Assembly (NCBI RefSeq): GCF_009688965.1
Contig: NZ_AP021875.1
Span: 2,108,001 to 2,172,000, forward strand
Length of the DNA stretch: 64,000 nucleotides
Origin: Desulfosarcina widdelii
Lineage (GTDB): Bacteria > Desulfobacterota > Desulfobacteria > Desulfobacterales > Desulfosarcinaceae
Direction: 5' to 3'
Position numbers and translations under genes: made by a program. Positions 8,003 to 16,907 of the stretch are shown one piece after another. Position 1 is the first letter of the stretch. Every line of letters begins with the position of its first letter. The notes beneath the pieces were generated by a model. It was not told the DNA's origin and ran no database searches. It saw only the letters and a list, made by a program, of their open reading frames with translations.

Positions 8003-8797
8003 ATGAAGAAAAACAACTACGGTGCCAGACAGTGGGCACCCAATTACGCTAATTGCTGTACGGGCTGTTCGCACAATTGTATTTATTGTTACGCCAAAGC
8101 AAGAGAAGTATATCGGTTCAAACGGTTAACAGAGGCAGATTGGCCACTTGAACAGGTTCGGATGCACGATGTTGAAAAGAAGAGAAAAAAATTGTCCGGC
8201 AGAATAATGTTTCCAACCACCCATGATATAACGCCAAATAATTTGGATGCTTGTATGGTGGTGCTCGGAAAGCTGCTTGAAGCAGGCAATGAAGTCCTCG
8301 TTGTCAGCAAACCGCATTTTGATTGCGTAAAGAGAATTTGTGATGATTTTGAACGATACCGCGATTTGTACGAGATTGATGTCGATGTTAATCGTCAGTA
8401 CAGAATTATCTTCAGGTTCACTATCGGTGCTTGCGATGATCAAATATTGTCTTTCTGGGAGCCGGGTGCACCATCGTATTCGGAACGTAAGGCGTCACTA
8501 AAGCATGTATATCAACGTGGTTTCCAAACGAGCGTCAGCGCTGAACCGATGCTGGATACGGCAAACATAGACGCGCTTATCAGCGATCTCTCTCCATTCG
8601 TAACCGATAAGATATGGTTAGGGAAATTGAATCATTTAGGACCGTTAAAGAAAGGCGCAGACCCATATTTGATGCAGGAGATTCGAAGAATTGAGCGGGG
8701 ACAGACGGACGCTTCAATCAAGGCGATATACCGGAGATACAGTGACAACCCAATAGTTGAATGGAAGGATAGTATCCAAAGGGTGGTCGGTATATAG
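8003..8797 (+). CDS. Radical SAM protein
   Basis: 264-residue radical S-adenosylmethionine protein. The cluster motif is C22-S-H-N-C26-I-Y-C29-Y-A, just after a short N-terminus, the CX3CX2C arrangement seen in SplB-like and phage-borne radical SAM proteins. A later S-A-E-P-M-L (around residues 175-180) is a conserved barrel strand of this group. The start at 8003 is preceded by GGGAGAAGAAG; the longer TTG start at 7982 lacks a ribosome site. It stands alone between two terminators next to the broken transglycosylase-like gene. Substrate not deducible. Confidence 0.8.
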   Translation: MKKNNYGARQWAPNYANCCTGCSHNCIYCYAKAREVYRFKRLTEADWPLEQVRMHDVEKKRKKLSGRIMFPTTHDITPNNLDACMVVLGKLLEAGNEVLVVSKPHFDCVKRICDDFERYRDLYEIDVDVNRQYRIIFRFTIGACDDQILSFWEPGAPSYSERKASLKHVYQRGFQTSVSAEPMLDTANIDALISDLSPFVTDKIWLGKLNHLGPLKKGADPYLMQEIRRIERGQTDASIKAIYRRYSDNPIVEWKDSIQRVVGI

Positions 8798-8822
8798 ATC
8801 GTCAGCTGAGACCATAGTGATT

Positions 8823-8862
8823 ATGGGGGAATCTCAAAATCGGGATTTCCCCATTTCTATTT
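8823..8862 (+). terminator. Rho-independent terminator
   Basis: Arms 8823-8833 (ATGGGGGAATC) and 8844-8854 (GATTTCCCCAT) pair with one mismatch, followed by TTCTATTT. It is placed 26 nt after the radical SAM stop. Confidence 0.7.
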
Positions 8863-8974
8863 GAAGGCAAAGCGGAGTTACAAACTGAGACTAAGACACC
8901 AGAATTTATAGAACAAATAAATGATATGGCCATTTTATGTGCCTGTCATTTCATTTAACAAGGAGGAAGGAACC

Positions 8975-9136
8975 ATGAGGACAAAGCAATTTTCAAAATC
9001 ATTAAGTGTGGCGCTGCCATCAGAACATTTCGACCAGATTAAAAAGATAACCGATGACCTGCAGATTTCAATGGCACAATGGATTCGTGCAGCGGTTGAA
9101 ATGGCCCTTCAAACCAAAGGAGAGACGCTTCAGTGA
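8975..9136 (+). CDS. Ribbon-helix-helix (CopG/Arc-like) DNA-binding protein
   Basis: 53-residue protein. A basic N-terminal strand (F-S-K-S-L-S-V-A-L-P) is followed by two helices, with the second helix carrying M-A-Q-W-I-R-A-A-V-E-M-A, the usual RHH layout. AAGGAGG lies 8 nt upstream of the ATG at 8975, which is preferred to the longer ATG at 8921. Its stop overlaps the GTG of the next gene (GTGA). A tiny RHH gene directly before a replication gene is typical of plasmid copy-control or partition modules. Confidence 0.7.
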   Translation: MRTKQFSKSLSVALPSEHFDQIKKITDDLQISMAQWIRAAVEMALQTKGETLQ

Positions 9137-10137
9137 AGGTGCTCGGAGACAAAGGGATCATGTTTCGGACGTACCCAGTTGTGCCGCGAAAGCGCGTGAA
9201 ATTCGATCCCGATATTCCAGTTGAATTCACTGAATTTGGGTCCGGTATTCCAACTTTTCAGTGCTTGGGTGGATACTTCACCCATCATTCCTATCGTTTA
9301 CTGGATTTTTTCGTCAGCCATTGGTTTGAAATTGCCCGTCGGAATTGGACATTAAAATTCGGTGGTCAATACCCATCGAAACTATCCGGTGATAATTTGG
9401 AAAAACTTAAATTGCTCACACCCATTTTGAATATGGCCGGCAACGGATCGTTGGACCTGGAAAAAGACCTCGTCGGATTGTGTCATGCCATGAATGATTA
9501 TGTGGTGATCGATTCGATTTCAGACCGAGTCATGAGGTCTCACCCATCATTGAAAAGACTATCATCCGCGGAGTTGTATAATGTGATCGACAGGACGTCC
9601 ACGGCCAGATTGAAAGTCAATTATTCGGTCCGTACGATTAGAGCCAGTAAAAAAAATAGACAGTTCCTTGGATACAGCAATTGGTCGAATCTTGGTACTG
9701 ATCAACAATTCAGTAAGCTTTTAGATTACCGGCTACTGGATGAGGTCAAAGGCGCCGATGGCAGAATTCTGGAGAGAGTCTACAAATTCGGTTTCATGAA
9801 TCCATTGGGCCTGGCCATGATCCATAACACGATCTGCGGTGGCTCCTGGTCAATCAATCCGGTGCTATACCAGCTATCGGCGGATGCCCAGCTACTGTAT
9901 CGTTACTTAATCATCACTGGATCAAGGACGAAAAATCATACCGCCGATTTTCTGGCTCATCGTCTGGCATGGCGAGAAACACAAAAATCACGAATCATTC
10001 AGCGTTTGAAAGTCTTGTTTGAAGAGGTACATGACGCTGGTCTTATTGAAAGTTACGAAGCAGTTGAAAGTCAGCAATACGGTTGTCTGTTTTCCTATAA
10101 GAGACTGAGCAAAAACACCAAAAAAGAACGATGCTAA
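9133..10137 (+). CDS. Probable replication initiator-like protein (unconfirmed)
   Basis: 334-residue protein that I do not recognise with certainty. GTG 9133 is supported by AAGGAGAG 8 nt upstream. The C-terminal third has L-S-A-D-A-Q-L-L-Y-R-Y-L-I-I-T-G and then an amphipathic region ending in V-H-D-A-G-L-I-E-S, which looks like a winged helix (helix, recognition helix, G-L-I wing), as in plasmid RepA-type initiators. Support from context: RHH gene upstream, AT-rich hairpin region and DnaB-like helicase downstream. Alternative: a DNA-binding regulator of the same element. Confidence 0.4.
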   Translation: MKVLGDKGIMFRTYPVVPRKRVKFDPDIPVEFTEFGSGIPTFQCLGGYFTHHSYRLLDFFVSHWFEIARRNWTLKFGGQYPSKLSGDNLEKLKLLTPILNMAGNGSLDLEKDLVGLCHAMNDYVVIDSISDRVMRSHPSLKRLSSAELYNVIDRTSTARLKVNYSVRTIRASKKNRQFLGYSNWSNLGTDQQFSKLLDYRLLDEVKGADGRILERVYKFGFMNPLGLAMIHNTICGGSWSINPVLYQLSADAQLLYRYLIITGSRTKNHTADFLAHRLAWRETQKSRIIQRLKVLFEEVHDAGLIESYEAVESQQYGCLFSYKRLSKNTKKERC

Positions 10138-10465
10138 AAAGGCAAGTTAATGGATCGGATTTAATCCAGAAAAAACCTGACTTAATCCTGATTAGATCGA
10201 TCTTAAACCTATTTTTTGAATGTAAGTTTATGAAATTAAACTGAAATTAGATGTTATAATAATATATATAAATATATATAATCTAAGGTCAATTGAAATC
10301 CACCTAAAGGTGGCTTTCAACCGACCAAATAATTAGTCTAAGTATATTATCTATTATGTAATATAAGCTCATATGATAGCTAATAATATGAGCTTTTAAA
10401 TTAGCAAATATTCAAACAGAAAAATAATTACGATGAATTCGTATTTGTACTGGAGGAAATGAAAG
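10138..10465. other. AT-rich hairpin region, candidate origin or regulatory region
   Basis: 328 bp without a gene. It contains a run of alternating AT (about 10258-10281), a hairpin at 10295-10318 (arms of 10 bp, one mismatch, loop TAAA) and a perfect 10-bp hairpin at 10365-10395. Position between the Rep-like gene and the DnaB-like helicase, together with the AT richness, suits a replication origin, but no clear iterons (tandem direct repeats) are visible. Confidence 0.4.
10365..10399 (+). terminator. Perfect 10-bp hairpin followed by T-rich sequence
   Basis: AAGCTCATAT (10365-10374) and ATATGAGCTT (10386-10395) are exact reverse complements with an 11-nt loop, followed by TTAAATT. It may end the Rep-like transcript or be part of an origin structure. 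Confidence 0.45.
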
Positions 10466-11965
10466 ATGATTACCGAAACTTTTTTAAACGGCTGCTACGG
10501 CCTGCTTTTTGGTCCAAGCAACACCCAGTTGGAAATGTCCGATTATCGAGATTTATTGACATTTTTCGAACAGTCGAAAAAACATTTTTACGAAGGAGAT
10601 TTGCCGGTTGACATGATGAACAAACAGCAACTCATCCAAAAGGCATGCGAACACATGATCAACGGTGGAACAATGGTCGAATTGATTACATCAATCTCGG
10701 TTTCAGAAAAATTTAAAGAAAATATTTCATTGATTAAGTTATACGAATCAGGTCAGTTGAATGAACCGGATCATGGGCAATGGAAAAGAACAATACAAAA
10801 GCTGATTGCTTTCTGTAAGTTGAACGCTACATACAAACAATTCGATAAATACCGCGAAATCGTGAGGGACGGAACGTTTGATACAATTGATGAGGTGATT
10901 AACGAATTTGTCGATATCGTAAAGACTGCTTCTTCGACAGTTGCAGATTATGAATTGAAGACGCGGTCCGATCTGGTGAGTTCATTTAATACCAGATCCG
11001 ATGGTGTTGATTCAATCATCTGCGAAATTAGAAAGAAATACTCAAAGACCAATGTGGTTCCCAGCGGAATACCGGAATTGGATACCGAATTTCTGAATGG
11101 CGGTTTTCAGCCCTCACGGGTTCATCTGTTTGGTGGCACATCCGGTAGTGGCAAATCGGTCTTACTTATGAATTTTGCTAAACGCGCGGCAATGATGACG
11201 CCCCCTTCGCCATTTGTCATAGGCTCCGAATCTTTTGGTATGGACGATACACCGGAAAGAGTCTTTCTCTACGTCACTATGGAAAACTACGTATACGAAA
11301 CGTGGGTCCGTCTATATTGTTCGCTATTCAATAAAACCAAAGAGGAAATGCTTCATGGACTATCAAGTGGTGATCTAACGCCAGAAAGCATAAGGGCAGA
11401 GATCAATGAATTGATGGCGCCATACAACTCGTCAATACAAATCGAGTATTTCCCGGCACATTCAATATCACCAGCTACCATATCGTCTTTGGTCGGTAAG
11501 TTGAATGAAAATCCTGATCAGAAAACAGTAAAGTCAGTCTACATTGATTATTTAGATTTGATGGTACCCGATGAACGGAAAGAATTTTACCGCCTTGAGC
11601 TGGGAGAGATAATGTCTGGCTTGAAATCGATAGCAGCTAATTTCGAGATACCCATCATCACAGCCACCCAGTTGAACCGTGAAGCCTATCGCAAGGGAAA
11701 AGGTGCAGAGATAGGGTCAGATATGATATCCGAATCGATCCAAAAGCTCTTTATCGCGGATTTTAGTGCTATGATGTATTGGGATAACCCTACGGATAAA
11801 ACTGGTTCTCAGGACGTTTATATGCCGCAGAAAGTCATCTTAAAAGTTGATAAGAATCGAGATGGAAAAACTGGTAAAACGCATATTTATATGAACTATC
11901 CGCAGTCACGGTTTTTGACTCAGCAAGAGCATGTAGATGAATATCAGGTGTTGTTAAAGATATAA
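10466..11965 (+). CDS. DnaB-like replicative helicase of accessory element
   Basis: 499-residue RecA-fold ATPase of the DnaB C-terminal type, found in phage and plasmid replication modules. Walker A is G-G-T-S-G-S-G-K-S (residues 223-231), preceded by V-P-S-G-I-P-E-L-D. Walker B lies in V-Y-I-D-Y-L-D-L-M (about 354-362). The sensor/H4 motif is I-I-T-A-T-Q-L-N-R-E, and the C-terminal L-K-V-D-K-N-R-D-G-K-T-G matches the DnaB arginine-finger strand region. The N-terminal ~190 residues are helical and do not look like chromosomal DnaB-N. TGGAGGA precedes the ATG. It would unwind DNA during replication of the element. Confidence 0.8.
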   Translation: MITETFLNGCYGLLFGPSNTQLEMSDYRDLLTFFEQSKKHFYEGDLPVDMMNKQQLIQKACEHMINGGTMVELITSISVSEKFKENISLIKLYESGQLNEPDHGQWKRTIQKLIAFCKLNATYKQFDKYREIVRDGTFDTIDEVINEFVDIVKTASSTVADYELKTRSDLVSSFNTRSDGVDSIICEIRKKYSKTNVVPSGIPELDTEFLNGGFQPSRVHLFGGTSGSGKSVLLMNFAKRAAMMTPPSPFVIGSESFGMDDTPERVFLYVTMENYVYETWVRLYCSLFNKTKEEMLHGLSSGDLTPESIRAEINELMAPYNSSIQIEYFPAHSISPATISSLVGKLNENPDQKTVKSVYIDYLDLMVPDERKEFYRLELGEIMSGLKSIAANFEIPIITATQLNREAYRKGKGAEIGSDMISESIQKLFIADFSAMMYWDNPTDKTGSQDVYMPQKVILKVDKNRDGKTGKTHIYMNYPQSRFLTQQEHVDEYQVLLKI

Positions 11966-12146
11966 ATCTTAAGATGAGTGAATGCTTTGGCCGTTACATG
12001 AGAAGTGCTCGTATGCAAGAAAAATAACCGGTGACTGGATCTCGTTCTTGGGATTTAGACCGCGCTTTTGATTGTTCCAAATTTTCGCACTGAAAAGAAA
12101 ATTCAAATATACGCAGTAAACTGCGTTTTTTAGGAGGATTTCACAT

Positions 12147-12431
12147 ATGCACAACACCTTCACATTAACAAGCAAGACCTACATCGATCTGGAGCAGCCA
12201 GACATTTATCAGCGATTCATACGGGAATATTTGGAGCTGCTTCGGTCAAAGCTCCAAAGATCCAAGGTCATGGATCAAAATGGCGATTTGCGTAAAATCC
12301 GATATTCATGCGGCCAAGCTCATGACCCTCGGAACCCGAACTGGAAACCATTTAAGTATCTGGAGCAAATTTGCCGTAAACGGGGATACGATGACATGGA
12401 GGCGCGAGAGGTGATTGAAGAACAGGATTAA
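12147..12431 (+). CDS. Hypothetical protein of accessory element
   Basis: 94-residue basic, helical protein of unknown function. TAGGAGG sits 8 nt before the ATG. There are no membrane segment and no recognised motif; it contains N-P-N-W-K-P-F-K-Y-L and an acidic C-terminus. It is the last plus-strand gene before the catabolic cluster and is separated from the helicase by 181 nt, so it may have its own promoter. Confidence 0.5.
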   Translation: MHNTFTLTSKTYIDLEQPDIYQRFIREYLELLRSKLQRSKVMDQNGDLRKIRYSCGQAHDPRNPNWKPFKYLEQICRKRGYDDMEAREVIEEQD

Positions 12432-12463
12432 CGGTAATCGGTTCCGCACCACCTCAGCTCAGC

Positions 12464-13522
12464 TTAGTCCTGCACTGCCACAATCCTTATAGGATAACCT
12501 TTTTTTTGATGAAGATCCTGCAGGCCTACACTTATGTCTTCCAACTTAATGTGCGACGTAACAGTCTTGCTCAAGTCAAGCCTCCCTGCTGATGCTAACT
12601 TGAGAACTTTTTCTATTTCAAGGTTTTCAAAAGCATAACATCCAAGAACCTCCCACTCACGCCTTACAAATATTCCCGTATTAGGCATGGCTACTGGCGC
12701 CGCTCCCAATCCACCCATTAAAGCACGGCCACCCGGTCTCAAACAATTTACTGCCTGCAACTGCGATTCCGGCACTCCAACAACCTCTAAAGAGATATCC
12801 ACGCCATCTCCGGTGATCCGCTTTATTTCTGCTACTGCATCTATTTTTCTTGAGTTTATCACCTCATCTGCTCCGAAAAGTTTTTTTGCTCTCTCACAAA
12901 TATAATCGTCCACATCTACCCCGATGATCATACCCGCCCCATACATCCGTGCAATTTCAACGGCATGAATCCCCAGACCTCCCAACCCGAAAACCGCAAC
13001 TGTATCCCCAGGTTTCATACCAGACCGTTTACTGATCATGTGAAAAGGTGTCGCTACGGCATCTGTTGCGGCAGCTCCTTGATCAAAAGGGATATTATCT
13101 GGCAGCCTAATCAGTGCGCTGGAGGCAGTCTTTACATATTCTGCATAAGCGCCATCATCCGTCACTCCTATCATACTCCTGTTCGGGCATATCGACGGTC
13201 TTCCCGTTAGGCACTGATAGCATTTCCCGCAAGGCGTAGCAAAATTAGCGCATACCCGGTCCCCCACTTTGTAGTCTTTTACCTCGGACCCTACCTCACA
13301 AATTATTCCTGCCGTCTCATGCCCTAAAATGGTTGGGAATTTTGGCAAAATTGATGATCCATCAATGAAATGTATGTCTGAACCACAAAGCCCCGTTGCC
13401 TTGATGTCTATCAAGACATCCCGCGGTCCGATCTCTGGGATGGGTACAGTCTCTAGTTTCAAACCATCTACAATCTTCTGTGTGGTCTTGTGCAAACGTA
13501 ATGCTTTCATTGCGCCTTTCAT
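12464..13522 (-). CDS. Zinc-dependent alcohol dehydrogenase (MDR family)
   Basis: 352-residue medium-chain dehydrogenase of the threonine/sorbitol dehydrogenase type. Catalytic zinc: C in G-L-C-G-S-D-I-H-F and H-E in G-H-E-T-A-G. Structural zinc: C-G-K-C-Y-Q-C (~97-103) with a fourth Cys in S-I-C-P-N. The NAD site is G-L-G-G-L-G. The start at 13522 follows AAGGAGAAT. It is the last gene of the leftward TRAP permease operon. Beside a lactonase it may oxidise or form a hydroxy acid (compare GHB dehydrogenase in blc clusters), but the substrate is not shown by sequence. 6-hydroxycyclohexene-CoA dehydrogenase-like activity is an alternative. Confidence 0.85.
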   Translation of the reverse strand: MKGAMKALRLHKTTQKIVDGLKLETVPIPEIGPRDVLIDIKATGLCGSDIHFIDGSSILPKFPTILGHETAGIICEVGSEVKDYKVGDRVCANFATPCGKCYQCLTGRPSICPNRSMIGVTDDGAYAEYVKTASSALIRLPDNIPFDQGAAATDAVATPFHMISKRSGMKPGDTVAVFGLGGLGIHAVEIARMYGAGMIIGVDVDDYICERAKKLFGADEVINSRKIDAVAEIKRITGDGVDISLEVVGVPESQLQAVNCLRPGGRALMGGLGAAPVAMPNTGIFVRREWEVLGCYAFENLEIEKVLKLASAGRLDLSKTVTSHIKLEDISVGLQDLHQKKGYPIRIVAVQD

Positions 13523-13659
13523 ATCCTAATTCTCCTTGCTCAAATTTGTTTATTCTCTCAACTTTAAGTGCATTTTTCCGTTGATGCCTCTGCGTTATTC
13601 ATTAATTCTTTTATTTTATCAAATAGTTTTGTTTGAGAATGCCCTATTGAAGTGTTGTT

Positions 13660-14958
13660 TTATTTCATTACTGAAGGCAGCCATAGAGATACCCAAGGGA
13701 AAAGAATAACAAGAACTAGTACAGCCAAATCGGCAAATACGAATTTCAAAGCACCTTTTGCAATCACAGTGAACTCCACATCCGGCATTACACCCTTCAT
13801 AACGAAAAGGTTAACTGCAAAGGGAGGAGTAATAACTGCCATCGCAAGGTTTATCATAAAGGCAACCCCAAAAACGACAGGATCAAAATCTAGTGCTTTG
13901 ATGACGGGAAGAAAGACTGGCGTAAGGATAATTATCAGTGCACATCCTTCTATAACGAACCCTCCCACGAAAATAACCATCTGGATGGCGACCATGATTA
14001 GTAAAGGATGAATCGGCAAACCAACTATTAATGCTCCAAGCTTTTGTGGAATCAGTTCAACCGCAAATAGTTTACTCAAAAGCGATCCACCGATGATTAA
14101 CAACATAATCATACAACTGAAACTTGTCGTAGTGGCTAGTGCATCCATAAAATCAGAAAGATTTATCCTTTTAGTTATAAAAGCAACAATAATGCTAGTC
14201 GAGACTCCTAGCGCAGCTGCTTCAGTCGGTGTAGCAATGCCCCCATAGATTGAGCCTAAGACCACAATTACTATTATAACAGGCACAATAAGCCCTTTAG
14301 ACAACTGATATTTTTCGGTCCAACTGCTTGATTCTGAGGTAGGGGCAAGATCCGAGTTCATTCGGACGAGAACAATAACTTCAAGGATCATTAGAGCACT
14401 TAAAAGTATTCCCGGTACAATGGCGGCGCTAAACAGTTTGCCTATCGATTCTTCAGCACAAACCGCATAAACAATCATATAAACACTTGGTGGGATAACT
14501 GGCCCCAACGCGCCGGCAGCAGACACAACCCCGCAAGAGAGGCCTTTATCATACCCGAGTTTGATCATTGAGGGTGCCGCTACCGTACCAATCGAGGCTG
14601 TAGTTGCCGTACTCGAACCACACATGGCTCCGAAAATGCCGCAAGCTCCAACACTGGCTGCAGCCATAGATCCGGGAACCCTTCCCAGCCACTTATGCAC
14701 GGCCATAAATAAATCTTCACCGATTCCACTCTTGAGGAATATCAGACCCATCAATACGAATAGCGGGACGGTTGCTAGTGACTGGTTTGCAGCCATTGAG
14801 TACATGTTTTCGTCTAATATCGATAGGGCTACGTCTACACCTACGCTCATGCATAGACCTCCGAAGCCTATTGCGAGCAATATAAACGCAACAGGTAGTC
14901 CCGTACACATCAATAATATCATTAAAAAAACAAAGACTAATGCCGTAACAGCCCACAT
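13660..14958 (-). CDS. dctM: TRAP transporter large permease (DctM)
   Basis: 432-residue inner-membrane subunit with about 12 hydrophobic segments. Typical TRAP-DctM motifs: V-P-L-F-V-L-M-G (near residues 44-51), C-G-I-F-G-A-M-C-G-S-S-T-A-T-T-A-S-I-G, and G-P-V-I-P-P-S near 150. It uses the sodium gradient to import organic anions delivered by DctP. It is transcribed leftward after DctQ (gap ~120 nt) and before the alcohol dehydrogenase. Its DctP partner lies about 3.3 kb upstream across an IS remnant and a lactonase gene. Confidence 0.93.
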   Translation of the reverse strand: MWAVTALVFVFLMILLMCTGLPVAFILLAIGFGGLCMSVGVDVALSILDENMYSMAANQSLATVPLFVLMGLIFLKSGIGEDLFMAVHKWLGRVPGSMAAASVGACGIFGAMCGSSTATTASIGTVAAPSMIKLGYDKGLSCGVVSAAGALGPVIPPSVYMIVYAVCAEESIGKLFSAAIVPGILLSALMILEVIVLVRMNSDLAPTSESSSWTEKYQLSKGLIVPVIIVIVVLGSIYGGIATPTEAAALGVSTSIIVAFITKRINLSDFMDALATTTSFSCMIMLLIIGGSLLSKLFAVELIPQKLGALIVGLPIHPLLIMVAIQMVIFVGGFVIEGCALIIILTPVFLPVIKALDFDPVVFGVAFMINLAMAVITPPFAVNLFVMKGVMPDVEFTVIAKGALKFVFADLAVLVLVILFPWVSLWLPSVMK

Positions 14959-15079
14959 ATTACGCCTCCTATCAAAGCATTCAGATTATTTAATAGAAAT
15001 AATTTATGAATACTTAAATATTCATTCTTATAATATTATTATATATTCATAAAATCATCTTTATTAATATATGCTGCAA

Positions 15080-15601
15080 CTAAAACATCTTAGGACCAGA
15101 TACCGACTTGTAACCGAAAAGTTGGCTACCATAACTGATTAGCTTAACAACAAGAACAAAGCATAGTCCCAGACAGCCAATGAACATTGTGATATCGACG
15201 GGTACCTGGGGTATTCCTACCGGGCCGGATGATACCCTGCCTACTTGCAATGAGTCTATAATACGTATCCAAGATTGACGTGTTATTAAGATAGAAAGTC
15301 CAAGCATAATAAGGCGATTAATTATATTAAGAATGAGTTGTGTTTTTTTACTGAAGCGAACAATAAACATATCGACAGTAACATGGTCTTCACGTAATTC
15401 AGTATAAGCTATGGCTAAATATGTAAACCCCACCATAAGATATGTAGAGATGTCATAGGTCCACAAAAAGGCATTGTTAAAAAAATATCGGAGTATCGTA
15501 TCAACCGTTATAATTATCATCAACCCAGCAATGGCAAACATTCCAATCCGCCCCAATACAGTTACCGAATAAATAATAATTTTATTGAATTTTTGTATCA
15601 T
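15080..15601 (-). CDS. dctQ: TRAP transporter small permease (DctQ)
   Basis: 173-residue membrane protein with four hydrophobic segments (about 15-35, 45-65, 88-108, 130-155) and the DctQ-typical R-Y-F-F-N-N-A-F-L-W-T-Y-D and E-L-R-E-D-H-V-T-V-D-M stretches. It forms a complex with DctM. The start at 15601 is followed upstream by a long non-coding stretch; a sigma-54 promoter match lies about 750 nt upstream. Confidence 0.9.
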   Translation of the reverse strand: MIQKFNKIIIYSVTVLGRIGMFAIAGLMIIITVDTILRYFFNNAFLWTYDISTYLMVGFTYLAIAYTELREDHVTVDMFIVRFSKKTQLILNIINRLIMLGLSILITRQSWIRIIDSLQVGRVSSGPVGIPQVPVDITMFIGCLGLCFVLVVKLISYGSQLFGYKSVSGPKMF

Positions 15602-16907
15602 TTTAGGGTGCCTTCCTAAACTTGAGTTGCCAAGAAAAAGAGTAAAGAATGAGTCTCCTAAATTTTCAATTTCAGACTATCTTTGTATGATTAAATATCG
15701 AACGGTAATGAGCGTGTTTAACAAATTACAGTGGTTAAAGCAAAGCTCTATTTTACTGCCTGTTGAAAATCATTTTTTTCTACCCCAAAATATTCCTAAA
15801 CATGGCCGTAAAAAAATTTCTACCACTAAATCTAATTTTTCGGTAGTTTGTCCTCTGTTTCAACAACCTGTCAGGAAATAAATTTTGATCCAAATGGTAT
15901 TGTGAAGCAGCTTAAAAATATCGGCGAAGGATGATAGTGCATAATCGTTATAACATGACGAAGAAATTATCAGCATGAAATTATCAACAGTCAATGAGCC
16001 TTTTTAAGCTATATGATACCAAGCAAATAGACACTCTATCTTCCATCTGCGACCGTAGTGCCCCAATACACCCCCGTTCTAAGTTCTATACTTCTTGAGG
16101 TTGTCTATGCGGTGAATTCATTTCAATTCCATAACACTTGCGAAATTTTCATTAAATAGAAAGCTATCATGAAATTTCACTATATAGCTGAGCCGTACCT
16201 TGTACCTGCACCTGAAATAATGCGAAGTTTGATTTAACGACCGTGACAAAGATATCTACTTGTTATTGGAAAAAATGTTCAGAAGCGACAACTTATTTAT
16301 TTAAGACTTTTATGGTTTTATTTTTTGATGGTTTATGTATACTGTCGCTTTAGAAGCAAAATGGTTGCCAATTACGCAAATTATCAAGTCCAAATATTAA
16401 AGCCGCTACAGCTATTTTAATGCTATATAGGGCAATTCAACCTTGCCTCCATGGGACAGGGAAATGTAATCCCCTTATAATGGTAACAAAAGCGGGCCTC
16501 CATAGAATCCATTCTACTAAAAGTTGAAATACAATGGCATTTCTCATTATTTTTAATGCCCCGAAAGTAAATAAAATCATATCTTAGAACGATCCGATGA
16601 TGTCCATGCAACGTTGTGTTTACAAGCCTATCATACTTACGGTAAATTTTTCCAATCTCATAGTTTTTTCTCCGGCAACGTTCAGAACAGAACTTCATAT
16701 TTTTCGTAACAGTAGGATCTCACCGGCCCCGTCACCTGAGATGCAGAATTTTGATTGGAACGTATCTCAAAAGGAGTAGTATTGCATCAACGACAAATTG
16801 TCCCGTAACTAATACAAATTAATTACAATACGAAGCGACTCTTTAATAATACGAAATAATTAAAATTAAATACATTCATAACATCTTGAATATGCAGTAC
16901 AATCAGT
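15602..16907. other. Long AT-rich region without a credible gene
   Basis: 1.3 kb between dctQ and the IS remnant. Short ORFs at 15585-15881 (+) and 16423-16698 (-) have no ribosome site and no family resemblance I can recognise; the latter reads C-S-E-R-C-R-R-K near its start and might be a relic. A sigma-54 promoter match is at 16356-16371. Given the neighbouring IS remnant, this is probably decayed sequence left by insertion and deletion within a once continuous TRAP operon. Confidence 0.5.
16356..16371 (-). promoter_or_regulatory. Candidate sigma-54 promoter (leftward)
   Basis: On the minus strand the bases read TTGGCAACCATTTTGC, i.e. TGGCAAC-N4-TTGC. The -24 GG and -12 GC are both present at the right spacing. 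It points towards dctQ-dctM-adh, about 750 nt away. No palindrome like those at 22.86 and 23.09 kb is seen upstream. Confidence 0.5.

Noticed and set aside
10258-10281. Alternating TA/AT run as tandem repeat or CRISPR-like element
   Set aside because: Too short and simple; no spacers. Treated only as part of an AT-rich candidate origin.
16423-16698. 91-codon minus-strand ORF with C-S-E-R-C-R-R-K
   Set aside because: The Cys pair looks zinc-finger-like, but there is no ribosome site, the rest resembles nothing I know, and it lies in decayed sequence between an IS remnant and a promoter.
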